From Serilophus lunatus (lineage: Eukaryota; Chordata; Aves; Passeriformes; Eurylaimidae), in assembly GCA_013399895.1 (NCBI GenBank), contig VXBA01005448.1:1094271-1158270 (forward strand): a stretch of DNA of 64,000 bases. The letters run 5' to 3'. This document shows positions 1-12,093 of this stretch, one piece after another (within the stretch, counting starts at the first letter, position 1; each line of letters begins with the position of its first letter). The notes beneath the pieces are model-generated. The model made no database searches. It saw only the letters and a list, made by a program, of their open reading frames with translations, and was not told where the DNA came from. The translations under genes and the position numbers were made by a program.

Positions 1-623
1 GAAGAACTGGCAAGAAACCACATCACCCAGCTCTGTACGTTTGGGTTTCTCAGTGCCCTGCAAAACAAAGGGCAGAGCTCCATGTCCCTTGTAGAACCCT
101 TGGATCAGAGCTGCAAGTTGCTGTGAACACAGAGGAGCTGCCTGGCAACTTTCCTGCACGTACACGGAGGCAGGAGCTGGCCAGAGAGTGCAGGGCAGAT
201 AGGAGTCAGGCCAAAGAAATGATGCAGTACCTGAGCTGTGAAGGGAAAGGCTTTGTGTCTGCTCCTAACTGTTCATGCTCATAGTCATCATTTTCTATGC
301 ATATGGGTGGCAATGATGTTCAAAAAGCATTTGAGAAGGTAACTTGAGTTGCCCAGAGAGTTGGCATCTCTTCAGAAGAAGCCATCAAGTCTCTGGTGCA
401 CCTTGAGACCTCTAGTTTATTCTGCCAGATTTGCCCCATTCATTTCTGAATATGTGGGTCTGGAAATGGAAGGTGACAGAGCACATGGCTCTTTGATCCT
501 GCTGAATGGTGGAGGGGGTCTTGAGATTCCAGAGCTTTCCATGCCCTTCATTTGGGTGCTGGCTGATTTATAATGCCTGCCAGAACAAAGCTACTTACAA
601 ACTTTAACAGGCCAGGTTCAACC

Positions 624-684
624 TCTTATTTTTTATTTTTATTTTTTTTTTATTTTTCCTTTTTCACCTTTTTCTTTTTTTTTT
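624..684. repeat. T-rich low-complexity tract
   Basis: About 60 bases made almost only of T with scattered A and C. There is no regular unit. On the minus strand it would be A-rich, but no polyadenylation signal or gene-like sequence stands next to it, so I do not read it as a retroposed tail. Confidence 0.85.
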
Positions 685-2965
685 TAATATGCAGAAAACA
701 GACCCAAATTGTCCTAAATGAACCTCTCTTCTGACATGCTGTCTCACACCTCATTGTTGTCAAATTCTTTTTTAGGTAATGTAAGAAAACAGGAAGATGA
801 AAAGAGGGGAGATGTCTGACCTGTGCCTTTTCTTAGAGCATCACATGGTTGTGGCTCACAAGCTGGTGTAAGCCAGCTCCAGTAGTGTCAGTCACCCTGT
901 ACCAATCTGGAACTGCCCTGGGATGAGCAGAAACTCTTCTTCTGCCTTTCTTGGGGAGAAGAAGCCTCTTTGGTATTTCCTTGTAGGGATGGTCTATTTT
1001 TAACTGATAATCCCTTGAGAAAATGATCAGGAACAGTCTAAGGTCATTTTCTATTCTTATATGTTTTGCTACTTTAAGCTCCACCTGGGATAATGAGACT
1101 GCTGTATGCTTATGAAGCAGAGCTAAAATCCAGCTGAAGTGGGCCCTTTGGATCATGCACTGATGCAGTGGTCCAAGGTTTTTGTCCTGGCTCACTTTGT
1201 ACAGAGAAAACCTGGGAGAAAGTTGTGTTTTCTGGGGGTCTATTCGAAGGCAAACAGTGGATCTGTCCTTTGAAAAAGCTGTTTCTTCTCCACTTCTGTA
1301 ATGATTTGATCATAATGGGAATATTCCAAAGAAATTACCACTCAGGAAACACCCACCTTTCAAAAGCAAGTATACTTCAGTGAGACTTTTAAAGGGTGAG
1401 TTTCTCAAGGTAAGGATGATAGAAAATGAGAAAGGGATGTGTAGATACGGAGTCCTGCCAACTAAGAAACAATACATGTTAAAGATTTCGCTTTGAAGTG
1501 CAAGGATTATATTCAAGACCCTGTACTGAATTGTGAGGTGTCACAAGCCCAGTGTCCTATCCTCTGGCTTTTTCAGTAGTCTGATGAAGCAGAGCAAGTC
1601 AGTCAGCATTTCTTTGGTCTGTCTGGCTTTTGAGCAAATCCCTGCCTCATCATCCAGCACAGATAGTTGTTTCCTAAGTTATTATTTATATTTTCATCAG
1701 CCTGAGCATAAGGCTTTCATTGTGTCTGCTCATCAGTGAGTTGCACTTGGTAAGAGTCGTATCTTGACCAACTTGTTGCAGCTCTGCTTCCAAGCTATCT
1801 TGTGTAGCCCTACTCTTGGGGAGAGATTTATCCTCCATGGATACTGCTGCATAGCTTCTCAAGACCAGTTTACAGTGAGTCTTGACCCATGGTGCCCATA
1901 AAGCAATGTAGACCTGGTCCAAACTATGGAACAGGGTAGCCTTCCCTGTTTCCTGATCTGCAGGTTCATTTCTGAGTGCTTCTGTGGTCTGTATGTCTGC
2001 AGGGTGAGAGGTTGTTCACCAGCAGCCAGGACGTGAGCCTTGTTAGTCCACATAACAGAGACCTTCCCTGCCTTTGACTTCTCCCAGCCTTACAGCTGGG
2101 TTAATGTTACCAGCATCTCTCTCTTGAAACCTTTTGGACTGAATTCAAGGTTTCTTTCTGTGCGTGTTTAATTTCTTGCTGCCCAAATTAATTTCCCCAC
2201 TTGTAATTTTTTTTTCTACTGACTTCAGTGAAGTTTTCCCAAGAATCCTGATCTTGGTGACCTTTCAAAGAAAAAATACAAGTCAGCTTGTTTCCCCAGG
2301 CAGTTTTTCCTAATTTCTTACAGTTCTGTTGACAACACATTCCCACCTCCCTCTAATTTCCTCTGGGTACAATGACGCTTCTCCAAGCTCTAGAGAGACT
2401 AATCAATATCAAGAGGAAATCCAGCCTTTTTGGCTGCTTGCAGGGGAAGCAGTTTGTCTTGTTTAAGGAAGCTCTGGAGAGGGTCTGTGAGACACAAACC
2501 AAAGTGAATTGTGACTTCTGATGAACTGTTCACTCATATGACTCATATGTCTTCTGTTTTTCCTTATGCTGATGCTTTCAAAGTCTGTGTGAGCTAGTAG
2601 CGTCCTCATTGGAGTGTATTCTGTCACCTGACTGCTGAAATTCTTGTGGAAGACCATCACAGGACCTTTTTTTCCTTTTTTTACACTATGATGTAATTAT
2701 ACCTTTTGCAGACAGATGAAGTAGAAGGCATTTGGAGATGACCATCTGAAACAAGAGCTAATGCTTAGGTCTCCAGGAATATCCTGTTGAAATCAGCCTT
2801 AAAGAACCAGCCTTGCCACTTGCGAAGGGTCACCCAGGATATCTGTGGCAATGAGAATGGTCTCCCCATTTCCAACCTAGTGCCCTAAATAGAAGTTTAG
2901 CATTGGTCTTTTCTGTAGGAATTGGAGAAAGGAAAGGTAGTGATTTCAAAGGAAAAAATACTCTC

Positions 2966-2989
2966 TTTTTTTTTTTTTTTTTTTTTTTT
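2966..2989. repeat. poly-T run, 24 bases
   Basis: An uninterrupted run of 24 T, followed by CC and five more T. It is the longest pure mononucleotide run in the window. On the minus strand it would be a poly-A, but the sequence before it in that direction has no AATAAA and encodes nothing recognisable. Confidence 0.95.
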
Positions 2990-4409
2990 CCTTTTTGGTT
3001 CAACAGTACCAGTGTAAGCAGGGGGACAATAATAATAACCTTCAGCTCAGGTTGATCTGCAGTCAGAACAGCCTTTCCCCTCTCCCCCCTTTCTTTTCCC
3101 CTTTCCATATGGAGGACATTTAAAGACTAACAAAGACTCAAAGACTGGTCACAGGGTCTGGATTTCTGGCACAGCTTGTGCTACTGCAGAGAAGTAATAT
3201 CTCTGTATTCAGATGACTCTCTGACTCTGTCATAGCCCTGATAAAACATCATTAAAACCAGTTATTTCTAGTGACATGTTCCAGTGCAAAGGAGATCCCT
3301 GTGTACACTAATTTGCTTTGAGGATTGCATCATCCCGACGGAAGTGTAGCCAGAGAGATTTAAAACAAAAGCGGTCTGTCTCCAGGCTGAGCTGTGGTAC
3401 TTGGCAGCAACACTACTCTCCACTGAGCCCAACGTGCTGTTTTAGCATACTGCTCCCCTCTCTGTAATGTCACACTGGATGGATGGCATTTCTGGTCTCC
3501 CAATCTGTAAAAGATACTAGATGAGTTATTCAAGCTACCAGTGTCCTTGAATGAGGTTATTAGTCCTTATGTGGCCTTGTACTATTATCATTACCAGGAT
3601 TTCAGGGAAGATATTCGGGAAGCAAAGTGTTGAAATAGAACTTCTCCTTATTGAAGCAATAGCCATTGAAAACTACTGATAGATTGGTTATAGGGCTGAC
3701 ATATTTATCCCTGTTATTGTCTCAGTAGGATATTAAGTAGGACCATAACTTAAGAGATTAATTGGGAAGGTTGGATGTCCAGGATGGGGAAAGGATTTCC
3801 TTGCCCACCTCAAGTATTCACACAGTGGAAAAAACCCCAAGGTATGCATTTTCAGCACTAAAAGCTGACATATATCCTTCACTGCCTGGAGGGACAGCTC
3901 TAGGCTTTAGGGTGGGTAGAGCTAGTGAAATGGCAGAACATATATTGTGGGTGTCTGTGGAAGAGCAGATAACTTGATAATCAGCGTGAATAATCTTCAC
4001 AAAAAGATGTAGATAAACAACACTGGTAAATTCCTACTCTTTGTTGAGGGTTCTGAGAGAGTTGTGCTGAAGGTTTGGAGTGCCAGTGCTTTGTGTTCAT
4101 TTTCATCCTCCTCTGTGAGGCCCTGAAATTCTGAGAGGGGAACAGCTAACTTTTCCCCTGTCCATTTATAACATCATTTTTGTGGATGCTTGGCTCTTAG
4201 GTGAAGGGCACACACATCAGCTCTACTGGAGGAAATGTGAACTGTGGCTCCACGTGTGTTGAACCCTGAAAGAAAGTTGATTTTTCTCTTCTGCTGGTGT
4301 GAGTGATAAGTAGAAGGAAAAGAGACATCTTGAACTAAAGGACAATAAGATCTTTTTCTTTTGATATCACAACTAATGAAATCATTGCCTGTCATACTTC
4401 ATGGAGTGT

Positions 4410-4517
4410 CTGGACAGGACATTTAGTTGTACGGTTTAGATAGTCCTGCAAAGAGTGAGCAGTTGCCTCAATGATTCTTATGGATCCTTTACGGTTCGAG
4501 ATACTCTATGATTCTAT
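4410..4517 (+). mobile_element. CR1 LINE, degraded 3' end
   Basis: The order of words matches the CR1 3' end of the subtype seen at 20325 and 61240: a 'ggacat..tttag' block, a decayed version of the 'ggttggactcgatgatctt' block, then a tail with CTATGATTCTAT at 4506-4517. Only about 100 bases remain and many positions have changed, so this is an old 5'-truncated copy in plus orientation. It ends about 40 bases before a purine microsatellite, which may have grown from the A-rich sequence beside the tail. Confidence 0.55.
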
Positions 4518-4555
4518 CTTAAAAAATCTTAAAAAAATCGAGGAAACCAAACTTT

Positions 4556-4636
4556 GGAAAGGAAAGAAAGGAAGAAAGAAAGGGGAAGGAAGGGAGGAAG
4601 GGAGGAAGGGAGGGAGGNAAGGAAGGAAGGAAGGAG
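4556..4636. repeat. (GGAA)n/(GGGA)n purine microsatellite with one N
   Basis: Eighty bases of pure A and G on the plus strand, moving from GAAA-type units to GGAA and GGGAGGAA units. One unresolved base sits at 4618. Runs of three or more G lie at 4582-4585, 4592-4594, 4600-4602, 4608-4610 and 4612-4614, spaced closely enough to fit a G-quadruplex pattern. All-purine strands of this kind can also form triplex DNA. Confidence 0.95.
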
Positions 4637-5777
4637 TTGGCTTTTATAATTTTGCTTATTGACAAATTACCATAAAAATCAGAGAGATTTATGTGGAAAC
4701 TTAGTAGGAAGAAGGAACTCTGCTTGATAAATTTAACCCTGTTTCTGGACTGATACGTGGAAAGTGCTTGTTACAGTCACGTAATGGGGACATGAAAGGA
4801 TGAAATGTTCCTAGGATTTCTTAGCACAACTTTCTTCATTTGGTTCTCTCCGTTAGAAGAACGGGAACTCCTAGAAACCTGGCCAGAAGACAAGTGACAA
4901 GGTATCCTGTAATGGGCAGCCCCCCTTGGGTTCCCTGGTACATCCATGATTGCTGTCCTAGCATGGGTAAGATTGTAAGCAATCTCCACGGAAATGTAAA
5001 GCTGCTGCAATTATATTATGTCTTCCCTCCCACCACACAAAGTGGTTAATTAAATTCAATACAAATTTTGTGTGGTATTTAAATGTTGTGCATGCATTTT
5101 CTTCTGAGTTCATTATCCATTCCTATGGAGATCAAAAAACATGGATCTGACTCCAAGGAATACCTTGGTTAAAAAAATATGATCTTTTTGTTTTGCTGAT
5201 CTGCCAAGTACCTGTCATCAGAGGTTCATCTGCCCACTCCCTCAGCTTGGGGCAGCTTCTGCCTCTGTAGCTCTGCATCACATGGGAGCTGCCTGATGGA
5301 TTTATGCTCAGGTTCAGAAGGACTAGAGTGGGATAACTGATCAGTTAAAAGCAGGAGTCATTTAATCTGCTTTAGATAAACTTTCAGTGGCAAAGTTTAG
5401 AGGTGTTAAAAGTTTGAAGTTGGCACTTATGGGTGTCCATTATAATTACTGGAAACATCACTTCAGGATCCTTTTACATTTTCTCAGTGGAGAGAAATGA
5501 CCTTTTCTAGAGGACGGTTCTTCTGACCTATCTTAGATGGTTATTTTAGGATGAGATCACTTCCCATCTCACTGTTGGCTGTAAATGAGGCCAAGGGTGA
5601 CTATGTCTCAGTTAGACATTTGGATACTTAAATTAGTGTAGATGGGCTGCACCCTGCCGTGCTCCTTCCTGTCAGTTGGGCCATGAGACTCCCCTGCCTC
5701 CAGTCAGGGGCTGAGGGGGCTCTCAGCCTCCTCAGCGGGTTTGTTTTCTGAGCTCAAGCTCTGGACACATTCTTGTT
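4637..5777. other. non-coding, nothing recognised
   Basis: No gene or repeat is recognisable. Open frames stay below about 80 codons and overlap on both strands. Confidence 0.6.
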
Positions 5778-5921
5778 CATAGAACCACAGAATCAGAGAG
5801 TCATAGAATGGTTTGTGTTGGAAGAGAACTTAAATGTCGTCTCATTCCAACCCCCCTGTTGTAAACAGAGACACTTTCCACTAGACTGGGTTTCTCAAAG
5901 GCCTGTCCAACCTGGCCTTGT
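5778..5921 (-). mobile_element. CR1 LINE 3' end, 5'-truncated
   Basis: On the plus strand this reads as the reverse complement of a CR1 3' end: two degenerate TCATAGAA tail units, then 'atggtttgtgttggaagaga', 'ccaacccccctgt', 'ccactagactgggttt' and 'ccaacctggccttg'. The element therefore runs on the minus strand. About 140 bases are left, the usual severe 5' truncation of CR1. A 144-codon plus-strand frame that crosses it is antisense to the element and is not a gene. Confidence 0.93.
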
Positions 5922-6639
5922 TTCTCAATACGTGGGCCATGAGACGTCCAAAACTGAGGCTGAGTTTCCAAGGTGGGTGGCAGGCAGAAGGCGGACCCTC
6001 CCTTTTCCATTTATTTGGAAATGGAGTGCAATTAAAATAGAGTTCATGGGGGTACCTTTACAGAGTAAGCCTTCAGAGCAGGTCCCATACCCCACAAAAA
6101 TCTGGTTGACCTGGGAATGTTGTCTAGGAGGCTTCACTCTCCGTTTTGCTCTGCAGGACTCGCTTCAAGCAAAAGGGATCGTGCTCTGCAAGAGTGAGAG
6201 GAGCTGAGGGGAAGGCAGGATGGAATGGATGGAATAAAAACTCTTTGCGCCTATGATTTCTTTCTGTGCCTATTAGTAAGTGTTTCCAATACAAGTAGTG
6301 TTCAGAGTTTGCTGCATTTGACCTTTGTTTTTTTAAATCTCTGTTGCACTGTCTGGAGCATATTAACCCATAGGTGCTTAAGTTTTTAAACGTATAAGAG
6401 ATGCCACAGGGAGGAAGAGGGAAAAAAAGAATATCTAATCCTGCTTAAAAAAGGGCCAGGAGGTGAAATAGCAGATTAATCACTCTTTAACACAAGTTGC
6501 TGTCACCTTCGCCACAAGGTCTCTTTGCTCTCATATCTGAAATTAAGAGCTAAACTCCACTTAAGTTGCTGCAATTCAAAAAACTTGCACACACACACAA
6601 ATAAATCGGTGCCAAGCCATTCCCTGTGGTACAATTGTT
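5922..6639. other. non-coding; short (CA)n at 6588-6599
   Basis: Nothing recognisable apart from about six CA dinucleotides at 6588-6599. There are no gene-like frames. Confidence 0.6.
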
Positions 6640-6900
6640 GGAAGCACAAACCATTTTTAAACTGATACCAGAAATGAATTTTTATTTTCAATCATATTTA
6701 CCGTAAATTAGAAATTACTCAGTAAAATGCAATCTGTTAGGCAAAATGCATCCTGTCACTTTCAATTAACCAGCTAAAAGGTTGTTAATGAATAAATATT
6801 GACTTTTAGAGGAAATGCTTCTTAACCAGCTGCAGATCCATGTGCATGATATTTGACAAGTGATCAATATGGAGCTGGTACACTCCTGCTAACTTGGAGG
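6640..6900. promoter_or_regulatory. candidate conserved non-coding element
   Basis: An AT-rich stretch without simple repeats or transposon sequence, carrying several homeodomain-type words (TTAACCAG twice, CAATTAACC, TTAATGAATAAATATT) and TGATCAATATGG. This texture, complex but AT-rich and rich in TAAT/ATTA, is typical of deeply conserved developmental enhancers. Nothing here proves conservation, so the call rests on appearance only. Confidence 0.35.
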
Positions 6901-9900
6901 TAGCTGTTCAAAATGTTTTGGCACAGCATTAAATGACGGTGGCACAGGTGTAAGGACAGAGTAAAGAGATGCCGAGATATTACAAAACTGCCTTATGTTG
7001 ATAAGTGCAACTCTAGAGCCACTTCTAAAACTGAGCACCCAAGTGTGTAAACTTGGAGACAGAAATCAGCTATTCAAGCACCCCTGGAACTTTCACTTGT
7101 TTTTTCAAAGCCTTGAACACTAAAAAGAGCAGAGACAACTCAGCCCCTTTTCAAGTCAGGTCTTTTAATAGATACCAAAAATGTGCGTGTGGATGATGGC
7201 CAAATGGACTCTTTAAGCTTTTTGCAGTTTGTCTGACAACTGTGTCTGGAAAAATACCCATCACTGAGACTCCAGGTCTGTACTGTCTGGTGAGGACAGC
7301 AACCTTCACTTGGCTCTTTGCTAACCCAGAAAACTGAATCCTGGAGTCAAATGCTTTTGTGGAACATCAAGACTCACAGTCCAGCAGAACTAGTTTGGTT
7401 GTAGCATCTGTGAGTAAGGGAGAGAGCCAGGCAGAGAGAAAGATCCCATGGTAAGGGAACCTAACTGGAATTCTAATCCTGGCTCCTGGCTGCACTTTTG
7501 GCAATGGTCATATAGTTACTCTAACATTAGTATGTGGAAGAGAGATACTGATGGGACTATTTAGATGAGGGCTATGGATGGAAGGGTTCCTGGTAAGTCA
7601 GAAGCCTCTGCATCCCAAGTATGGGGTTAATTAAATTCCCAGTATCTTCAGTAACTTCATTAGAAATGGTTGATGTTCCATGCCATGAGAAATAGTCCAC
7701 AGCATGGACTACAAAACACAGTGTGGTTTCACATGACTTTTCTCTGGGGGGGCTGTACCTGCCTTATGATACAGAGGGATACAAGGTTCGGGGAGAGATG
7801 GGAATGGGGAGAGGCTTCCATACCTCCATATCATGAGAGGTTATTTGGACTACTTGTAATGACCAAGGCTGTTAGGTGAAGACTGTTCAGTCTTTCTTTC
7901 TTCTCCCATGTCCTGTATGCAAAATAAAGGCTTCTTGATTCAGTGCTTCAGCACTTCCAGTTGTTCCTACACTAAAAAAAGTAATTTTAAACCCATCTTT
8001 TCTAAAAAATGGAGAGTATAATACATGACAGCTGCCACTGGGCATTGTCTAGGAGTTTAAAGAGTTAAGTCTTTTCCCTAAGTTGATATTTCAAGTGTTT
8101 TTCTTGCTTGAATGGAAACAATTGTCTCTGGCTCCCTGGGCTGAAGATGATCAAGATTAGGAAGTTCATAGATGCTTTGCTGCTTTGGCATCTAAATGGA
8201 AATGAGTCCATCAGCTGGGACTCCTCAGGAGACCATGAGCAGGATTATTATTTGAACTAAGGCAGTTGCTGCAGAGGTTAAAAAGGGCCTTGTGGAGATG
8301 TATTAGTCCTGAATCAGATGGGCAGGATTGTCTTTATTCTAAATATCCTGCTGATCTCGCTGATATGGTGGGTTTGATTTGTTTTATTATGTGAGGGCTC
8401 AAAATTTATTTCAGTTACCCTTGTGGTACTTGTGGCCCTGCAGGATCAGAGGGCTATAACTTCATGTTATTTCAGATATATTTGCTCCTTTGTTTCAGCC
8501 TGTCTTATTTATCTGTTTTAATTTTTCCTTGGACCATAACATGATGGCCTGATATGTGCAGGCTGTTTCAATAATTGGACCACCTTTGGGATCTTACTGG
8601 CATGCTAATGAGGTGCTGTGCCCAATATAACAAACCCTGTTTCTCAACAGGACTATTTCACACACTCATGATGGTCCAGCTATGGCTTCTGGCTCTGAGG
8701 TGGCTTATTCAGTGCTCATCGGAAAATTTTGGTCCATGTTGAAGGCAGGACCTTAAAGACTTTTTCTCTGAAAAGGTCGTTGGGATATAACTCTATGATT
8801 TTGATTGGCTGGGAACTTGGAGTATAGGTGAGTATTTGGAGGCTCTTTGCAAAAATTATAGCAGAGTTTTTTTGTTCCCTGAAAGGAGAGTGCACGTGTG
8901 GATCAGATTTGTGCACAAAGTGGAAGAGTGCCTGCCTTCATGTTCCAGCTCTATATGCAGCAAGAACTTGTGTGCAGTGGTGGTTTCTCTACGATTACTT
9001 TAACATCTGTGCCTCAGGTGCACCTAGATTCCTCTCACATTCTCATTTGAGTGATAAGCAATGCAGCACGAATTATGAGAATGGACATTTGGTGTATCAA
9101 CAACAGTAAAAGCTAACAGCATTGCACAGGGACCAATAAAGTTGAGATAAGAAGTGCTGGGCTTTTCTCTTCTTCATTGGCAGTTAAATGTGATTTCTAT
9201 TATCTCACTGTTGGCTTTAATGTTATATGGAACCTGTCAAAGCCCCATAGTCTTGCTGCTTACTGTTCCACTAGAAAGAAAAGAGTCTGTAAATTACAGT
9301 ACCTTTTGCTACTGAAAGGTGTGTAAAACTATTCCATCTAATTCATGGCCTCCTTTATCATAAGTGATAGTGGAAATGCAGAAGATTAGAAAGGTCAGAT
9401 GAGTTTGGGACATCAGGGCAAATCTGTAAATCTCAGTTTGCTGTATTCCCACCATTATCCCAAGACCTGCCACAACCTATATCCTTCTCTTGAGTGCTCC
9501 ACCTCAAGTTCCCCTTCTCCCATAAAGTCATCCAGTTTAGGAACTTGCTGTCCAAAGCTACCAAAACTTCAATAATCCAAAGTATATCATAGACAATGTA
9601 ATTTATGGGATAGTAAGTCTTGTGAATCTCTGCACTCAGACTATTTCCTCATGTCCTTGTGTAGACAATAATGGTAGTCCGGTATCTTGAAGAAGGCAAG
9701 AGAAAGCAATTACCTATGTCTTAATTAATGAATTCAGGTATAGTTTCACGCTAACCTCACTACACTATTCCTCTTCAGGAGCTTGTTTTTGATCATCTGC
9801 ATTAATCTGCCTTGAAACACATATAGGACCTCAAGGCACTTTAAGGAGGCATAACATTTACATGTCTTTGTTCTACCTGTGGGGAGAAGCTTTGTTATTA

Positions 9901-12056
9901 CGAAACATTCCTTATTAACAAAGATGGACTAACTTGTCTCTACTGTTCTCAGCGCAACACAGCTTCTCCCTGGCCAGATTTCACCTGGCCACGTTGGCTT
10001 AGAGGATGGCTTTGATAGCACAGTTGAGTCCTTGCTGGAGGGCTTAAGTTAGAGCTGTGCCAGTGGCAGCTGTAAACCAGCCAGAATGGACATGAATGTC
10101 TCAAGTATGTGTGATAGAGGAAGGAGACTCGATCTCTTTGGGAAGGGTCCAGATCTTCAATATGATCAGGTTTCCTCAGCTGGCCATTTGTAGAGTGATT
10201 GAAATATCAGGGGTATAATGAAAATCTCACAGGACACATTGCTCATCTTGTGCCAAAATCCCCATCATCCTGGTGTTGTTATCAACTAAAGGTCATAACA
10301 TTACTACTTCATATTTATGCTGCAGAATAAATCAGGAATGATTGGGCCATGCTGTGTCATATACTGCACAAATGAGTGAAATCACATCTCCTGCCCCAGG
10401 GAATTCATAATTATGTAGCATGTGTAGGATATGACAAAGGTTGATGCCTTGGGAGAACCATGGCAAACCCAACATTTTCCCAACTCTAGGCTCTCTGCTC
10501 ATCTCCTTTCACAAGCAGAAAAACCTTACGAAATTTTTTAGTAACTTTTAAGGGAATAAGAGTTACTTTATGGGAATTGATGTGGGCAGTGCATCAGGTC
10601 CTGTTCTGGATCAAAGAAGAAGGATCATTTCACATAGGATATGTTAAAGATCACTGAAGGAGAATACTGAAGGTGTGAGGGATGATGTGCCCTGTGATGA
10701 CTCCAAAATGGTTTGTGCCTTTTCCTGTCCTACTCATGTCTTAGTACTCTCCTACCATTGCATACTCACCTGACCCAAAAGCTGACCCCTCAGGTCTTTG
10801 CATGAAGATCACCTATGTCCCACAGACTCTACTGATGCCCAAATCTACAATTACCCAGGATCTAGTGACTCCTCTCAGCTAGGAAGGAGGCAGCAACTTG
10901 GACCCTGGACCCAGCTTTGGGAGTTGAAGGGGAAAAGTGGAAGATCTGTATTGTGTCAGATCCTATAGGAACCAGATTGAGGTCTGTGCAATCCAGCTTC
11001 GTGCTGCTTAATTAACACTTATTTTTTTGTTGTTGAGGGAAAGGACAGGAAGATTGTCTGATTTTGGACTGTAATTTTTGAGTTGGTAAACACGTGGAAG
11101 GAGAATGAAGCTGAAAGTCCCTGGTGGAGAACATATTGTAGGACTGAGGATTAGAGGGAAACCATTCCTTGTACTCAATGCAAGGAAGGATAGCAGCCTT
11201 GTCATCCTCTCAGGAGTTTCTTTTCTGACATGCTCTTAAATGAGATAGTGCTTAAATTCCTTCCCTGGGAGCTTGCCTTTCTGGGACAAATGAAACGTGG
11301 AAAAGAAACATGTAAACAAATATTAAGCGGACAGAGCAGCCTCCCAGATTTCATCAGGCTCCAGGCTGTTTCTTGGCTTGCCTTCTGAAGGAGGTGTGTA
11401 TGCCTATGTTTCTGTGCTTACTCCTGTTTGTGTTAACCTTTCTGCAGCCTGCCTCCATCTTTATCTCTGCACCCACCGCTGCTTCTCCTTGTGCCTGAGC
11501 CTTATAGCAAATTGAAAATGTTGAAGTTGGAGTGGGACTTTTGCCGTTAAGAATTTCTCTCTAAATGGATATGGGGATGATGTTTAATTGTTCAAAACAG
11601 CTTTGGAGTCCTGCAAAGGGCACAAGCCAGAGAGCTGCTGGGAGGTGTTTTGTTACTCAAAGCCAGCCTAGAGGTGCAGGCAATGCTGTGCCTATTAAGC
11701 ATTACAGATGCATTTTAACTGTATTGAGCTGCACCTCCCCAGTACGTTCTGTTGCATTATATCAGGAACTGACATTACATGAGGTAATTGGATTTGATAT
11801 GACATAATCCACCCATAACACAACATGTGATAGATGAAAGAACTTTCCCTGAGGCAAGAAGAAACCAGCTGTTACTGTAAAACACCTGAAAAAAAAGCTT
11901 TTTAATCATCTCCTCTTGTTTTACTGGGATGGCAAGTTGTTCAGTCTATGCACATCCACAATTGAAAACTCGAGATGATTAATTGTTTTTTAAAATACCA
12001 CAGCATGTTTTAGTGTGATTGAAACAAATGGAAGTTTCCATAAATTCATATCAGCC
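6901..12056. other. non-coding, nothing recognised
   Basis: Five kilobases without a recognisable gene, RNA or transposon. The longest frame is about 93 codons. A scrap at about 8778-8806 (CTCTATGATTTTG) faintly recalls a CR1 tail but is too short to call. Confidence 0.6.
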
Positions 12057-12093
12057 AAAAAAAAAAAAAAAAAAGAAAAGAAAAAGGAAAAAA
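12057..12093. repeat. A-rich tract
   Basis: Eighteen consecutive A followed by AAAAG and AAAAAGG units. No AATAAA, gene-like sequence or target-site duplication is visible before it, so a processed pseudogene is not supported. Confidence 0.9.

Larger units (their letters stand above)
1..4409. other. non-coding, nothing recognised
   Basis: I see no gene, RNA gene or dated repeat here apart from two T-rich tracts listed separately. Open frames are short (at most about 120 codons), overlap on opposite strands and resemble no known protein. Base composition is ordinary and there is no CpG-rich patch that would mark a promoter. Confidence 0.6.

Noticed and set aside
2940..3108. Processed pseudogene with poly-A on the minus strand at 2966-2989
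   Set aside because: No AATAAA before the tract, no recognisable coding remains and no target-site duplication seen.
4490..4503. tRNA-like B-box word (GGTTCGAG)
   Set aside because: It lies inside a CR1 3' end and has no A-box or cloverleaf partner.
5773..6207. 144-codon plus-strand open frame
   Set aside because: Its first half is antisense to a CR1 3' end and the rest matches no protein; a chance frame.
8760..8806. CR1 3' end remnant (CTCTATGATTTTG)
   Set aside because: Only one tail-like unit and a loose upstream match; too short to separate from chance.
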